DNA from: Branchiostoma belcheri
Lineage: Eukaryota > Chordata > Leptocardii > Amphioxiformes > Branchiostomatidae
Length of the DNA: 64,000 nucleotides
Direction: 5' to 3'
Assembly (NCBI RefSeq): GCF_001625305.1
Contig: NW_017804209.1
Coordinates: 1,041,176 to 1,105,175 of the forward strand
The notes below the pieces were generated by a model. It saw only the letters and a list, made by a program, of their open reading frames with translations, did not search any database and was not told the origin of the DNA. Shown here in pieces: positions 1-9,478 of the stretch. The position numbers and the translations under genes are program-made. Numbering within the stretch: position 1 is the stretch's first letter; each line of letters opens with the position of its first letter.

Positions 1-113
1 GCGACAAAATGTACTCTCTATCGGACCAACTCCCTCTGCATGTTATCTCTCTACTAGTATTTGGACAATTTCTACTCTTTCCAGCCGCCTCCTGAAGCCT
101 GGTAGAGGCTAGT
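1..113. mobile_element. Foldback MITE, family A (right half)
   Basis: Right arm of a hairpin MITE seen more completely at 868-1044, 49692-49916 and 52198-52406. It reads through the shared blocks ACCAACTCCC, TTATCTCTCTA, TTTCTACTCTTTCCAGCCGCC and ends CCTGGTAGAGGCTA. The left arm lies outside the window. It sits just downstream (minus strand) of the last visible TMEM53-like exon, so it is intronic or in the 3' region. Confidence 0.7.
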
Positions 114-137
114 GGCGATTGACTGGCCCCTCCCCAC

Positions 138-3100
138 CTGCTGGTTTCGGAAGGCATCGATGGCCAGGTTGTAGGTGTCGACGGTGTAGCGCCGTGTCAG
201 CGCAAAGTACGCCATGGTCGCAGACTTCACCACCGCGTTTGGCAGAGGAGACACCTGCAGTAGTGGTATTACAGTCACTGTAGTAGACTGGATTAATAGT
301 TCCCAGCAAAAGATATACATGCCTCCTGGCAGTCGTAGTATTGGAGGGCTGAATTGTGAGGCTATTTACAAAAGTATCTGTCTGTTTATTCATTTATTAA
401 TCTTACAAACAGATTAATACAAAATGATTATACATTAACAGTTGTCATCATTTAGCAAATAAAGGTAAAAATAACTTATTCAACACTAAAACTTCTAAAA
501 TCAAAAACAGTTCATAATTTAAAAAAGAATGCTGCATAAATTATGTAACAATAACTGTCTGTCAATTAAAAGAGTTTAAGTTAAGAATTCGATTAAATTT
601 GACGTTTTTGTGACACACCTCCGCCACACCGGTCGCCATCTTGTCCAGCCCACCGATGACAATACTGTCGTACACCTGCCCGATTATCCGCGACCTCACA
701 CGGCCGTACCTGTAAAGTACATTGTAATAGTACTAGTCTACTAACAGTAACACATGCATACCTGTAAGGTACATTGTAGTAGGAAGAACACTTAGACTAC
801 ACTGGTGGCTTTTTGACCCAGAGGGCAGCTGATACTACAGTACTACAACATGTAAATGGAGTTTGAGTAGCCTCTACCAGACTTTGAGAGGCAGCTGGAA
901 AAAGCAGAAATTGACCACATAGAGATCTAGAGATAACATGCCGAGGGAGTTGGTGCGGCAAAATGTACTCTCTACCGGTAGTGGTCTCTGTATTTGGCCG
1001 ATTTCTACTCTTTCCAGCCGCCTCCCGAAGCCTGGTAGAGGCTAGAGTGTGCGTACCTGTCGGGGTGTTGATGCAGGTGCAGTAAGACGATGGCGTACAG
1101 GTATGCTCCCAAGTACTGGACAGACAATACTCATTTTCACTTGAGTCTAGTGGAGAAAGTTATATAATAAGTGCCTTTCCCAAGGGCACAAGATCGGTGG
1201 CATGTCAGGACTCGAACACAGGACCTCTTGGCCGTTGCGCCACACGACCCCACTACATTTGTTTACTCACATAACTATGTACAACTGTGCGTACCTTTCT
1301 GGGTGTTGATGCAGGTGGAGTAGTAGGATGGCATACAGGTAGGCTCCCACGGAGAAGGCGTGCACCACCAGACGCCGCTCTGCCGTGCTCTCCTGCAGGT
1401 AACTCAGCAGCCCCTCCGTGAAGCTGAGAGAGGGAGGGAGCAGTAATTGATGGAGAAGATAGTATTCTTTCATTTAATAGATTATTTCATTAATATATTA
1501 TTGTCAGGAAATGAGCCGGGGTGATCTCACAGAACTCCGTTTAATGCCAGACTTCTGCCCTAGTACAGGCCAACCGGACCTCTCTCTCTCCAGCCTGGGC
1601 CCCGACTGACTGACCCAAGCACCCACGCTCTGCCTTATGGGCCTCTTCAAAACTATTCTATGTACCCCCATCACAATTATACTTAAGTTCTCATTCATGT
1701 ATTATTTTATTTTTATTTTATTCACATGGATTTTTGAGCATTGGATAGGAAGCACTTGTTGTGCTTATGTAAATCCGCTGCTCATAAAACATAATACATA
1801 TGTAAACATAAAGATGACATAAAGTATAGCATTAACATAAAATGAAAGTGGCTGGCGCACCAATACCTAGCATAACATTATTGAGATTGGTCAAATCTTC
1901 CAGAGTGGTGGATATAGTTAAACACAATATCAAAGATACGGCAGTTGGTAGGGTAAGGGAGGCTGGGGCTACCTGTAAGAAGTAAAGTACATAATGTGGC
2001 GTCATTTACGTTGAGTGGGTCGGAAGGAAGTATGTTTTCAAGATGAAGGCAAGATATGGATAACAACATTTTGGTCCTTTCAGTATTATTACATTTGCAG
2101 TGTAATAAATAGTGTTCTGGTGTCTCATTTGGATGCCCACATTTGCACTCGGGACTACTGATACAGTGATGCTGGAATAGGTGGTAGTTCAGCTGGCTGA
2201 AACCAAGCCTGAGTCTGGTAAGGTGAGTCGATCACATGGTGTCCGTGGCCGTGAGAGTAGTGGGGATGTCTGGGCATGCTATCAAAGCAAGACTCTAATT
2301 CATTTTTGAATGCACGAATGGATGGGGATTCTTTGACGGTCATTCATGTATTACTCCGAGTGTACCCCCTAAGCTAGCACCAAGTCAAAAACTAAAGGGC
2401 TGTATGAAAGTGTGTTTTTATTGGTGAGAATTTTCCCTTTAGCCAGCCCAATGGATGTAAAACGTCAAAATGGTGAAAGCTTGTTTGTAACTGATGAAAT
2501 TAGGACGTAATTGTCAGCAGGCCTTCTGTAATGCTGAGAGGGGGGAGGGCAGTAAATACGAGCGATTGCTTTTTTTTGTTTACATCATACACAATCATGC
2601 AAATTATTTGAACACATATGCAAATTATTATCTCAGTGGATCATTCATTCCAGTGAAGAAGGTCACACTTTTTGGGCAGATTTTTGAAAACATTATTCTG
2701 AAAACTGGACCTTTCTGAGCAAAATTAAATGCCCAGAAAAAGAAATTATTTATTTTTTCTATTTTATTCACATTTATTTTTCAAGGATTGGGCAAAAAGT
2801 TATGAAACTTATGTCAGCCCTCTCCTCACACATAAAAGGAAACAATAAAGCAAAGTAATAATAATAATAAGAAAGGACAAAGGTGCATAATGAGCTGGTG
2901 TACAAATCAAAATCAATCAACTAAATCAAACAAAACATCCTGTCTGCAAAATAAAGTTGAAAACCACATCAAAGCCACATTGAAAAAGAAATTATTTAAA
3001 AAATAAGTTCCAAAATATGTACCTGAGAGCCCGTGGCGGCCAGGCGAAGTGCGCCAGCTGACCCCGGACGGTCAGCACGTCCCAGCCGCGGCCGGTGTAC

Positions 3101-4678
3101 AGGTCCCGGTACCGGTCCAGACCTCGCGGCTTCGCGCCCAGCCAGCCAAACAGCACCACCTGGGCACACAGTACTTATTCATTTGGTCTCAGAAACATAT
3201 GGTTACTAGTAGTTAGATACATCCCTCCTGCTATAAAATTGCAATATCATGTAACCCAACACTATAGTTACCATGGTGACAGACAGTCTGATTTAGGTCG
3301 TTGACCAGTATAGTGTTTAGAAGGGAAGAAGAAACAGAGCAAAAATCCCAAATAATAATTAATATGTTTCCCTTCGATAAACATAACTATGCACTACAAT
3401 CGTCTGTTCCCATTTGGGGCTCTACTAGGCAATGCAAAAGTGACGTGTACCCACCAACGGTCTGGATTCCGGCGGGAACACGGACTCATCGCAGGTTCTC
3501 AGCTGCAGCAGTGGGGACAGGTCACGCGTCCTGTACTTCAGCTCACTGCTGCCAGGGGGCGCCCCGGCCTGGGTGCTCATGCCGAGATGTGCGCAGGTGA
3601 ACACTGAAAACAACATGTTTCACAAGTCTAGACTTTACTACACCAGGGGTGCCAGAGTATACAGTGCAATTTTGCAGAATACAGTGCAATCATATTAGTA
3701 TACAGTGCAATTTTTAATATATACTAGAAAAATTGCACTGTATACTAACGTTAATACGATATCGATTGCACTGTATTACGTAAAATTGCACAGTATTCCC
3801 AAGGAGGTTAACATCCTTGGTATTCCATAGAATTGCACTGTATACTCTGGCACCCCTGTACACCTAAAAAAGACACAGAGTAACCATAACATTGTACAAT
3901 TCTTGTTGGGAAGGTAAGGACTGCACCAAATGCAAAAGGCCTGGGGCTTGTTTGTCATTTATTCACTTCCACACTCACCGTGACCTAGCTTGAGTTAATC
4001 TAGGGTGGCAAAAATAGGCAAAAGACAATATCCATGATATGGCCAGGCAGTATCCATTCGCCAGAGAGGGTCCATAGGCCACCCAACCCTTTCTGGCCAA
4101 TGGATACTGAATGGGCAATTTGGTACTGTCTTTTGCCACCCTAGGATCTGCCTGGGTACCGTCCTGGTTAGTTAACGTCCACTTTCACAGCCACTAGCGA
4201 TTGAACTTGTTTACATGATAGGACTTTGAAATTACAGCTGCCAATTGCATAAATATAATGATATAGTCTACAGTATATAGAAGTATGACGTTATACACAT
4301 GCATGCGCATGCTATGTAACGTTGGTTATACTTTAGCCGCGGCGACTGTTGCATGTTGCAGGGCTTCTCTTGCTTGCAGTCTTTTACATTAGCCTGTTGT
4401 TAAGGCTACTGTAAAAGACTGCAAGCAAGAGAAGCCCTGCAACAGTCGCCGAGGCTAGCTAGTTATACTTATATAATTTTATAACGTTACATCTTTGTAA
4501 TATGACCGGCCAGAGCTTACGCTAGTTTCGCGATGCAGAAGATGATATAACTTAAGTACCTATCAGACGAGAGTTGGGCCCACACACACACCAGTAACAC
4601 CAGCCAGCACTACCCACCTGACGACCTGCCGTACAAAGTCCTCCGTACGCCGAACAACAACCTCACTCCCGCCGCCAT
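138..4678 (-). CDS. TMEM53: TMEM53-like (DUF829) protein, 3'-partial gene of six visible exons
   Basis: The product resembles TMEM53, a nuclear-envelope membrane protein of the DUF829 (alpha/beta-hydrolase-like) family; its biochemical role is not shown by the sequence. Exons, minus strand: 4618-4678 (start codon in a GAGATGGCGGC context), 3455-3603, 3023-3159, 1295-1423, 619-709, 138-254. All have GT donors and AG acceptors, and the junction phases fit throughout, giving 228 codons. Family landmarks are the opening strand VVLFGWLGAKPRGLDRY at the start of exon 3, LVVHAFSVGAYLY in exon 4 (the hydrolase 'elbow' position; here S-V-G instead of a classic GxSxG), and GQVYDSIVIGG in exon 5. The stretch between exons 3 and 4 is about seven residues shorter than I would expect from vertebrate TMEM53. 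The stop codon and C-terminus lie left of the window. Introns hold MITEs, a SINE and a duplicated piece of exon 4. Confidence 0.8.
868..1044. mobile_element. Foldback MITE, family A
   Basis: Inverted-repeat element reading TAGCCTCTACCAG at the left and CTGGTAGAGGCTA at the right, with partly complementary arms (TAACATGCCGAGGGAG; TTTCTACTCTTTCCAGCC). It has no coding capacity. It lies in the intron between exons 4 and 5 of the TMEM53-like gene. Confidence 0.75.
1057..1118 (-). repeat. Duplicated donor half of TMEM53-like exon 4
   Basis: On the minus strand this stretch encodes GAYLYAIVLLHLHQHPDR followed by a GTACGCAC donor. It nearly duplicates the end of exon 4 (GAYLYAILLLHLHQHPER plus GTACGCAC) about 240 bp upstream on the coding strand. 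Only the donor-side half of the exon was copied. Conservative differences (I/V, E/D) make either a decaying copy or an alternative exon end possible. Confidence 0.8.
1124..1250 (-). mobile_element. tRNA-derived SINE, degraded copy
   Basis: Shares a long block with the better copy at 22716-22858 (TTTCCCAAGGGCACAAGATC, GGTGGCATGTCAGGACTCGA). The minus strand has a tRNA-like head with GTGGCGCAACGGCC and a B-box-like GTGTTCGAGTCC, one mismatch from consensus. The central part of the tRNA-like head is deleted compared with the other copy. Confidence 0.65.
1424..3022. other. TMEM53-like intron 3, no feature seen
   Basis: AT-rich intron between exons 3 and 4. I see no convincing exon, RNA gene or complete repeat. 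Short open frames here lack family signatures and have no splice-compatible conservation. Confidence 0.5.
3644..3858. mobile_element. hAT-like non-autonomous DNA transposon (CAGGGGTGCC ends, 5-bp TSD)
   Basis: Perfect terminal inverted repeats starting CAGGGGTGCCAGAGTATACA, with the same motif (TATACAGTGCAAT) repeated in both orientations through the interior. It is flanked by TACAC on both sides (3639-3643 and 3859-3863). The CAGGG terminus resembles hAT elements, but the direct repeat is 5 bp rather than the usual 8. It lies in intron 1 of the TMEM53-like gene. Confidence 0.7.
4000..4144. mobile_element. Small foldback MITE with TAGGGTGGCAAAA ends
   Basis: Left end CTAGGGTGGCAAAA, right end TTTTGCCACCCTAG, a 14-bp inverted repeat. 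The interior arms are weaker (GGCCAGGCAGTATCCATTCG against CCAATGGATACTGAATGGGC). No target duplication was identified. Confidence 0.65.
4334..4461. mobile_element. Hairpin MITE, family C (9-bp TSD)
   Basis: Almost perfect palindrome: TAGCCGCGGCGACTGTTGCA at the left pairs with TGCAACAGTCGCCGAGGCTA at the right, and AGACTGCAAGCAAGAGAAGC pairs internally. GTTATACTT directly repeats at 4325-4333 and 4462-4470, consistent with a 9-bp target duplication; four extra bases sit at the right end. It lies in intron 1 of the TMEM53-like gene. Confidence 0.8.
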
Positions 4679-4955
4679 CTCACCGGCACAGGGGTCACAA
4701 CCTCTCAACTTTCAACTCTCACCTTACTACACACTCTCGTCCTCAGGGCACTGTGCACTCTCGTTCTCAGAGCGCTGTGGACTCATGGTGAGATTAGCGT
4801 TTACCTTACGATATATCAGCGTTTCGGTAATCTTGTGCATTCATCAAATAAAACAATTGAAACGGCGCCATCAATTTTAGGAAGATTTTTTTTTTAGGTC
4901 TGAGTGATCATGCAACAGCGACATCTAGCGGTTTACATGCAAACATCACGTCAGA
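4679..4955. promoter_or_regulatory. 5' flank of the TMEM53-like gene
   Basis: Short interval between the TMEM53-like start codon and the retrotransposon insertion. A twice-repeated CACTCTCGT(C/T)CTCAG block lies at about 4730-4770. No TATA box is obvious. The promoter role is inferred from position only. The LINE insertion lies under 300 bp from the start codon. Confidence 0.3.
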
Positions 4956-4969
4956 CTCCCAGCTTTTAT
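4956..4969. repeat. Target-site duplication, left copy (LINE)
   Basis: CTCCCAGCTTTTAT, identical to 10563-10576, immediately before the poly-T run that represents the poly(A) tail of the minus-strand retrotransposon. A 14-bp exact direct repeat is typical of target-primed reverse transcription. Confidence 0.9.
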
Positions 4970-4994
4970 TTTTTTTTTTTTTTTTTTTTTTTTT

Positions 4995-5481
4995 ATTTGC
5001 AAATTCAACAAGGACAATACAGGACAAGGTGGTGAGGTACTCTAGCTGTAGCTAATTTTAGCCTCACCACCAAACATAGAATACAATTACAATACATAAC
5101 AAAAAACAGAGAACAGCAAATGGTTGGGATGGGTCGTTAAATAGTACAAAGAAATGTTTCGTAGGCTATATGATAAATCAANNNNNNNNNNNNNNNNNNN
5201 NAAACATCACTGTAAGCATTTCTGACTCAACACGTATTCATAGATAGATGGTATCAGAACTGATATAGCTTATTATATTATTTTTTTTTTTTTTTTATTT
5301 TGCAAATTCAACAAGGACAATACAGGACAAGGTGGTGAGGTACTCTAGCTGTAGCTAATTTTAGCCTCACCACCAAACATAGAATACAATTACAATACAT
5401 AACAAAAAACAGAGAACAGCAAGTGGTTGGGATGGGTCGTTAAATAGTACAAAGAAATGTTTCGTAGGCTATATGATAAAT
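4995..5481 (-). repeat. Duplicated 3' terminus of the LINE around a gap
   Basis: The stretch from ATTTGCAAATTCAACAAGG through GGCTATATGATAAATCAA occurs at 4995-5181 and again at 5297-5481, nearly identical, each preceded by its own T-run (4969-4994; 5281-5296). Between them are 20 N and 79 bp of unrelated sequence. Either two copies were joined in assembly or the element carries a second 3' end. Confidence 0.8.
5182..5201. other. Assembly gap (20 N)
   Basis: A run of exactly 20 N inside the duplicated LINE 3' terminus. It looks like a fixed-size join between contigs, so local order should not be trusted. Confidence 0.95.
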
Positions 5482-6029
5482 CAATAGAGTACAAACCGTT
5501 TGGTATCAACAATATAAGTTTGAGTGGTTAGCAAGATATTACAGTTTGTATCATAGTATAAATCAGGTAATCCTCTAAGTAATATATCACATAACAATTG
5601 TTCAGACATATTGAAAACATCAAAATCAAAGCCTACCACATTCTGGAGATTGCTGAGTAGGGTAACTCTTTGTTGATTATATAAAGGGCAGTGTAAAAGA
5701 AAATGTATGACACTCTCACAACGAGACCCGCAGATACAAGCAGCACTAGGGGCTAAATTTCTTAAGAATAAGCTGTGGTTAAGACTACAGGTCCCGATGC
5801 GGAGACGCGTGAGTAATGCGCAGGTGTACCTGGGGCCAATGCTAAAATGTCGGTAAAAAGGGGAACGTACTGACTTTACTAAGTACTTCTTATACAATGA
5901 AAGATTCAGAGATCGAACAGCTACATCAAGACCATTCCAGTGATGCGTAGCATATGGAATGAAAGTACTTTTTATACCTAGTTGTAAGACAAAGCGGTAG
6001 CCGTAAATTAGATTTATTACGAAGATCAT
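5481..6029 (-). pseudogene. C-terminal part of LINE ORF2, frameshifted
   Basis: Open frame encoding the C-terminal region of ORF2 (FIPYATHHWN motif; a Cys-rich stretch with CICGSRCESVIHFLLHCP, the zinc-knuckle-like tail common in CR1/L2-type ORF2). It overlaps the end of the upstream frame by ATGA. The conserved segment between them (starting SYDLRNKS) is read in the third frame, so two single-base shifts separate this piece from the reverse transcriptase: one next to a run of T and one next to a run of A. Its own ATG is probably not a real start. Confidence 0.75.
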
Positions 6030-8785
6030 ATGAAGTCGAAAAAAGAAACTTCGGGAGAGATCAGGTCCCTGAGATACTGACGGGTATGGCCATGGATTAC
6101 TTTGTACATCATGATCAGTGAGTGAACATGGCGACGATCAGAGAGTCTCTCCCAGCCTAAATCAACAAGGAGTGAGGAGTAAGAAGACCCTCTGACAGCC
6201 CCTGAAACTGTAAGTGCACATTCATATTGGACTCGTTCTAATCGTTGAGAATCATACACAGTGCATCCATGCCATATTATGTCAGCATATTCAAGAAGAG
6301 GTCGAATAAAAGATTTAAAAATAACATCAAGTACAGTGCGTGGTAATCTAAATTTCAACTTATTGAGAGTGGACACTCGTTTGGATACATTAGCAATCAT
6401 ATGTGAAATTTGAGTTTCCCAAGACATGGTGGAGGTAAGTATCATTCCTATATGCTTATGAACTTTAACAGATTTAATAACACAATTATCAAGTATAATG
6501 GGGGGATGGTCTGGAGAATTGGATTTCCTAGAAAAACACATCTCTTCAGTCTTTAGCGGATTAAGCTCCATAAGCCAGGTCGAAGACCAGCGTGATATCT
6601 TCCTAAGATCAGAGTTAAGTCGATCAGCTGAAGAGTTGGGATTATCTACAATGTCCAGAAGGGAGCTATCATCTGCAAATAAGTAGGGGCAGGTAACCAA
6701 ACCATCCACCATGTCATTTATGTAAATAAGAAACAGAAGGGGCCCAAGTACCGAACCCTGAGGTACACCTGCGCTGACATGTTTCCAGTCGGAACAATGA
6801 CCCTCAATAACAACTCTTTGTTCTCTATCAGAAAGATAACTGTAGAGCCAATTTAAAATTGGACCATCTACCCCGTTTCTTTGAAGTTTAAAAATTAATC
6901 CTTTATGCCAGACCTTATCAAAGGCTTTAGAAAAGTCAAGATAAACCGCTCGGACTTCTCTGTTGGAGTCAAGAGCGTTGAAAATTTTGTCGGTAATACA
7001 AATAAGCTGGTTAACTGTCGAATCTCCTCTGATAAAGCCCGACTGAAGAGTATACAAAAGGTTTTGAGACATCAGATGATTATACAAATGTTTATAAACA
7101 ATTTTCTCTAAGATTTTTGACAAACAAGGTAGCAAGGAAACGGGGCGATAGTTTGACACATCATCATGATCTCCTTTTTTATAAATCGGAACCACATTTG
7201 CCCGTTTCCAGGCTTCGGGAAAGACACCATGGCAAAGTGATAAATTAAAAACATATGCGATTTTATCAGATATATAAGGACATATTAATTTTAGGAAACG
7301 GTTATCAATATTGTCATAGCCACATGCCTTTGATACATCTAAGGAAGAGACATAAAGTTCAATCTCCTCAGGTGTAGTAAAACATTCTGAGAAGCGGACA
7401 TCAGTAAGAAAATCTAGTCGAGGGAGGCTAGACTTGGAGTCATCTATAGTGGACTGGTCAGAGAAATATTTGTTAAACATAATTGCCTTTTCCCTAGAGT
7501 CGGTTACATAGGTATGACCAGACTTTAAGGGTGGAATAGTAGAACACACTTTACTACAGTAAAAGGATTTAACAATGTGCCACCATTTCTTACTGGAACA
7601 AGGAGAAGTTGTCAGTGAGTCGACGAGACGGTTGTTATAGGACGACTTAGCAAGAGAAATCTCACGTACTACTTTATTTCTGACATTACGATATAATGAC
7701 CATAGTGAAGCATTGTTCAACATTTTAGCTCTCCTGTGAATCTTGTCTCGCCGACGCATTAACAGTCTAATCCTGGAAGACATCCAAGGTTTGTCTCTCG
7801 GTCTTACAGTAATGTTCTTATGGGGAACACACTTACTTTTAGCTAGGAGGATAAGATCAACCAGCTTGTAACATGCATCATCAACGCTAGAACAATAGTA
7901 AATGTCATTCCACTCAGTGTTGGACGAAAAAGTAGCTAATAATTCATGATCAACTTTGGGGTAGTCCCAGATAGTTCGAACATACGGACGTGGGTACTTT
8001 AGTGACAAGTTAAATCTAGTAATAATGGGACAATGGTGGCATCCTGAAAGAGGAGACAAAACAGAGGTGCATTTAACAAGGGATTTCCTATCAGTAAAAA
8101 GTAAATCAATTAGAGAGGGGGAGCGTGACAAATCGCATGTCGGCTCGCTAATCACCTGCGTAAGGTTTAACATAGTTGAAGCCTGGTAAAGTTTTAAGCC
8201 GACTGGGGTAATAGGATCGAGGGCCCACCAAGCATTATGCTTGGCATTGAAATCACCTGTAATTATAAGAGCGTCATGGTTGGATGACCCAACTGCAAAG
8301 ACCGAGTCGGTAAATGAGTCAATAAATTCAGTGGCAGTACTCGAGTCCTGGCCGGGTGGACGATAATAAACAGAAAATATAATACGGGAACATCCCGCAA
8401 AGAGTTCGAGCCAGATACACTCAGCAGATTTTGGCTCCAGATCTAGTCGTCTCCGGTATGCAATTTGGTCAGATACATAAATCAGGACGCCTCCACCGTG
8501 TCGGTTTCTGTCTCTTCTAATCGGAGCCTGAAAACCCTCAAGGGCAAGGGCCGCTGAGTCAACAGAGTCCCCCAACCACGTTTCGGAGATAGCCACAACA
8601 CCAAGTTTAAATCTAACTACAAGATCGGACAATTCATCCAATTTCGTACCAGCTACCAGGCTGTTGACATTAATATGCATAAAATTAACATCTTTGCGGA
8701 ACGAAGGCCCCGGATTGGGATGGACGTCTCCCGCTAGTAATAATACAATGAAAGAGATACAAACTAAGACATATGACAAACTCAT
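6026..8785 (-). CDS. LINE ORF2: 2A-like leader, AP endonuclease and reverse transcriptase
   Basis: Encodes the endonuclease and reverse transcriptase that nick target DNA and copy the element RNA. I chose the ATG at 8785 because it begins the hydrophobic leader (MSLSYVLVCISFIVLLLAGD); the frame is open to 8887. Numbering from 8887: hydrophobic segment 36-52; 2A-like GDVHPNPGP 53-61; AP-endonuclease-like domain about 66-290 with SETWL, GDFNAKHN (211-218) and LIDLLFTD; reverse transcriptase about 560-770 with NYRPVSLLP, LDFSKAFD (650-657), GVPQGSVLGP and FADD (737-740). In the endonuclease, the position usually reading S-D-H before C-P-I reads C-H-H (residues 284-286), so the Asp is replaced. 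The frame ends in TGA at 6026 because of a frameshift; the rest continues at 5481-6029. Confidence 0.9.
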   Translation of the reverse strand: MSLSYVLVCISFIVLLLAGDVHPNPGPSFRKDVNFMHINVNSLVAGTKLDELSDLVVRFKLGVVAISETWLGDSVDSAALALEGFQAPIRRDRNRHGGGVLIYVSDQIAYRRRLDLEPKSAECIWLELFAGCSRIIFSVYYRPPGQDSSTATEFIDSFTDSVFAVGSSNHDALIITGDFNAKHNAWWALDPITPVGLKLYQASTMLNLTQVISEPTCDLSRSPSLIDLLFTDRKSLVKCTSVLSPLSGCHHCPIITRFNLSLKYPRPYVRTIWDYPKVDHELLATFSSNTEWNDIYYCSSVDDACYKLVDLILLAKSKCVPHKNITVRPRDKPWMSSRIRLLMRRRDKIHRRAKMLNNASLWSLYRNVRNKVVREISLAKSSYNNRLVDSLTTSPCSSKKWWHIVKSFYCSKVCSTIPPLKSGHTYVTDSREKAIMFNKYFSDQSTIDDSKSSLPRLDFLTDVRFSECFTTPEEIELYVSSLDVSKACGYDNIDNRFLKLICPYISDKIAYVFNLSLCHGVFPEAWKRANVVPIYKKGDHDDVSNYRPVSLLPCLSKILEKIVYKHLYNHLMSQNLLYTLQSGFIRGDSTVNQLICITDKIFNALDSNREVRAVYLDFSKAFDKVWHKGLIFKLQRNGVDGPILNWLYSYLSDREQRVVIEGHCSDWKHVSAGVPQGSVLGPLLFLIYINDMVDGLVTCPYLFADDSSLLDIVDNPNSSADRLNSDLRKISRWSSTWLMELNPLKTEEMCFSRKSNSPDHPPIILDNCVIKSVKVHKHIGMILTSTMSWETQISHMIANVSKRVSTLNKLKFRLPRTVLDVIFKSFIRPLLEYADIIWHGCTVYDSQRLERVQYECALTVSGAVRGSSYSSLLVDLGWERLSDRRHVHSLIMMYKVIHGHTRQYLRDLISPEVSFFDFI
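8705..8731 (-). other. 2A-like ribosome-skipping motif in LINE ORF2
   Basis: Encodes GDVHPNPGP, matching the 2A core D-(V/I)-E-x-N-P-G-P except that E is H. In known 2A peptides the ribosome skips the bond between the last G and P, here residues 60 and 61 counted from 8887. A strongly hydrophobic segment immediately precedes it. Motif by sight; activity is inferred. Confidence 0.75.
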
Positions 8786-9478
8786 ATCTAGGTTGAGAGC
8801 AATCTTAACGCTAAACTTGCAAGTAGTGTATACGCCGACAGAAAACATGCCAATGACTGCCCTATATTGGTCAGTGTCTATTGGCATAATTTAACGCACC
8901 TGCTCAGCAATTTACATATAACCGTTGACCCATATCCATAAATAATTGTGGTAGCCATACCCATTGCTGTGTACATAAATTGACATATAAACACATAACA
9001 ACAATAAGAATACATATAAAATGAGTACGACATTGTAGATGGTGAATGCCAAGAAATAAGGTAGTTCCAGTGCTGCATAATAAGATAACGCCGAGGCACG
9101 GGACAAATGGATTCATCGCTCTTACATATTATTTAAATAAGGATTCCAAGACTAGTGGAGTGATTTCAGCCAGTCCCACGTATAACATCTGTCTGTCATG
9201 GGAATTAACGAGATTACATACAGATGAATACTTTACGTTTGCTAGACTGGTGGAGAGACATTCCACATCACATAGGGGGAGATTCAGTAATGACTAAGTA
9301 ATGCTCTCGCACCTGGAGCAAACATATGAAAAGAATTCTCGCAATAACTAGAGCAGAAAAACAACAGAAGACATCAATAAATAAAAATTCGGATGTAGCA
9401 AAAATAAGGTAGGTATCATCCACATATGCTCATAAGAGTAGTGGTCGGTGCTACATGTACAAATAAGTATAGAATAAG
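8786..9478 (-). other. Inter-ORF region of the LINE
   Basis: About 690 bp between the ORF1 stop and the chosen ORF2 start. I find no conserved coding frame. This is long for a two-ORF LINE, so ORF2 translation would need an internal start or reinitiation. Confidence 0.5.
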
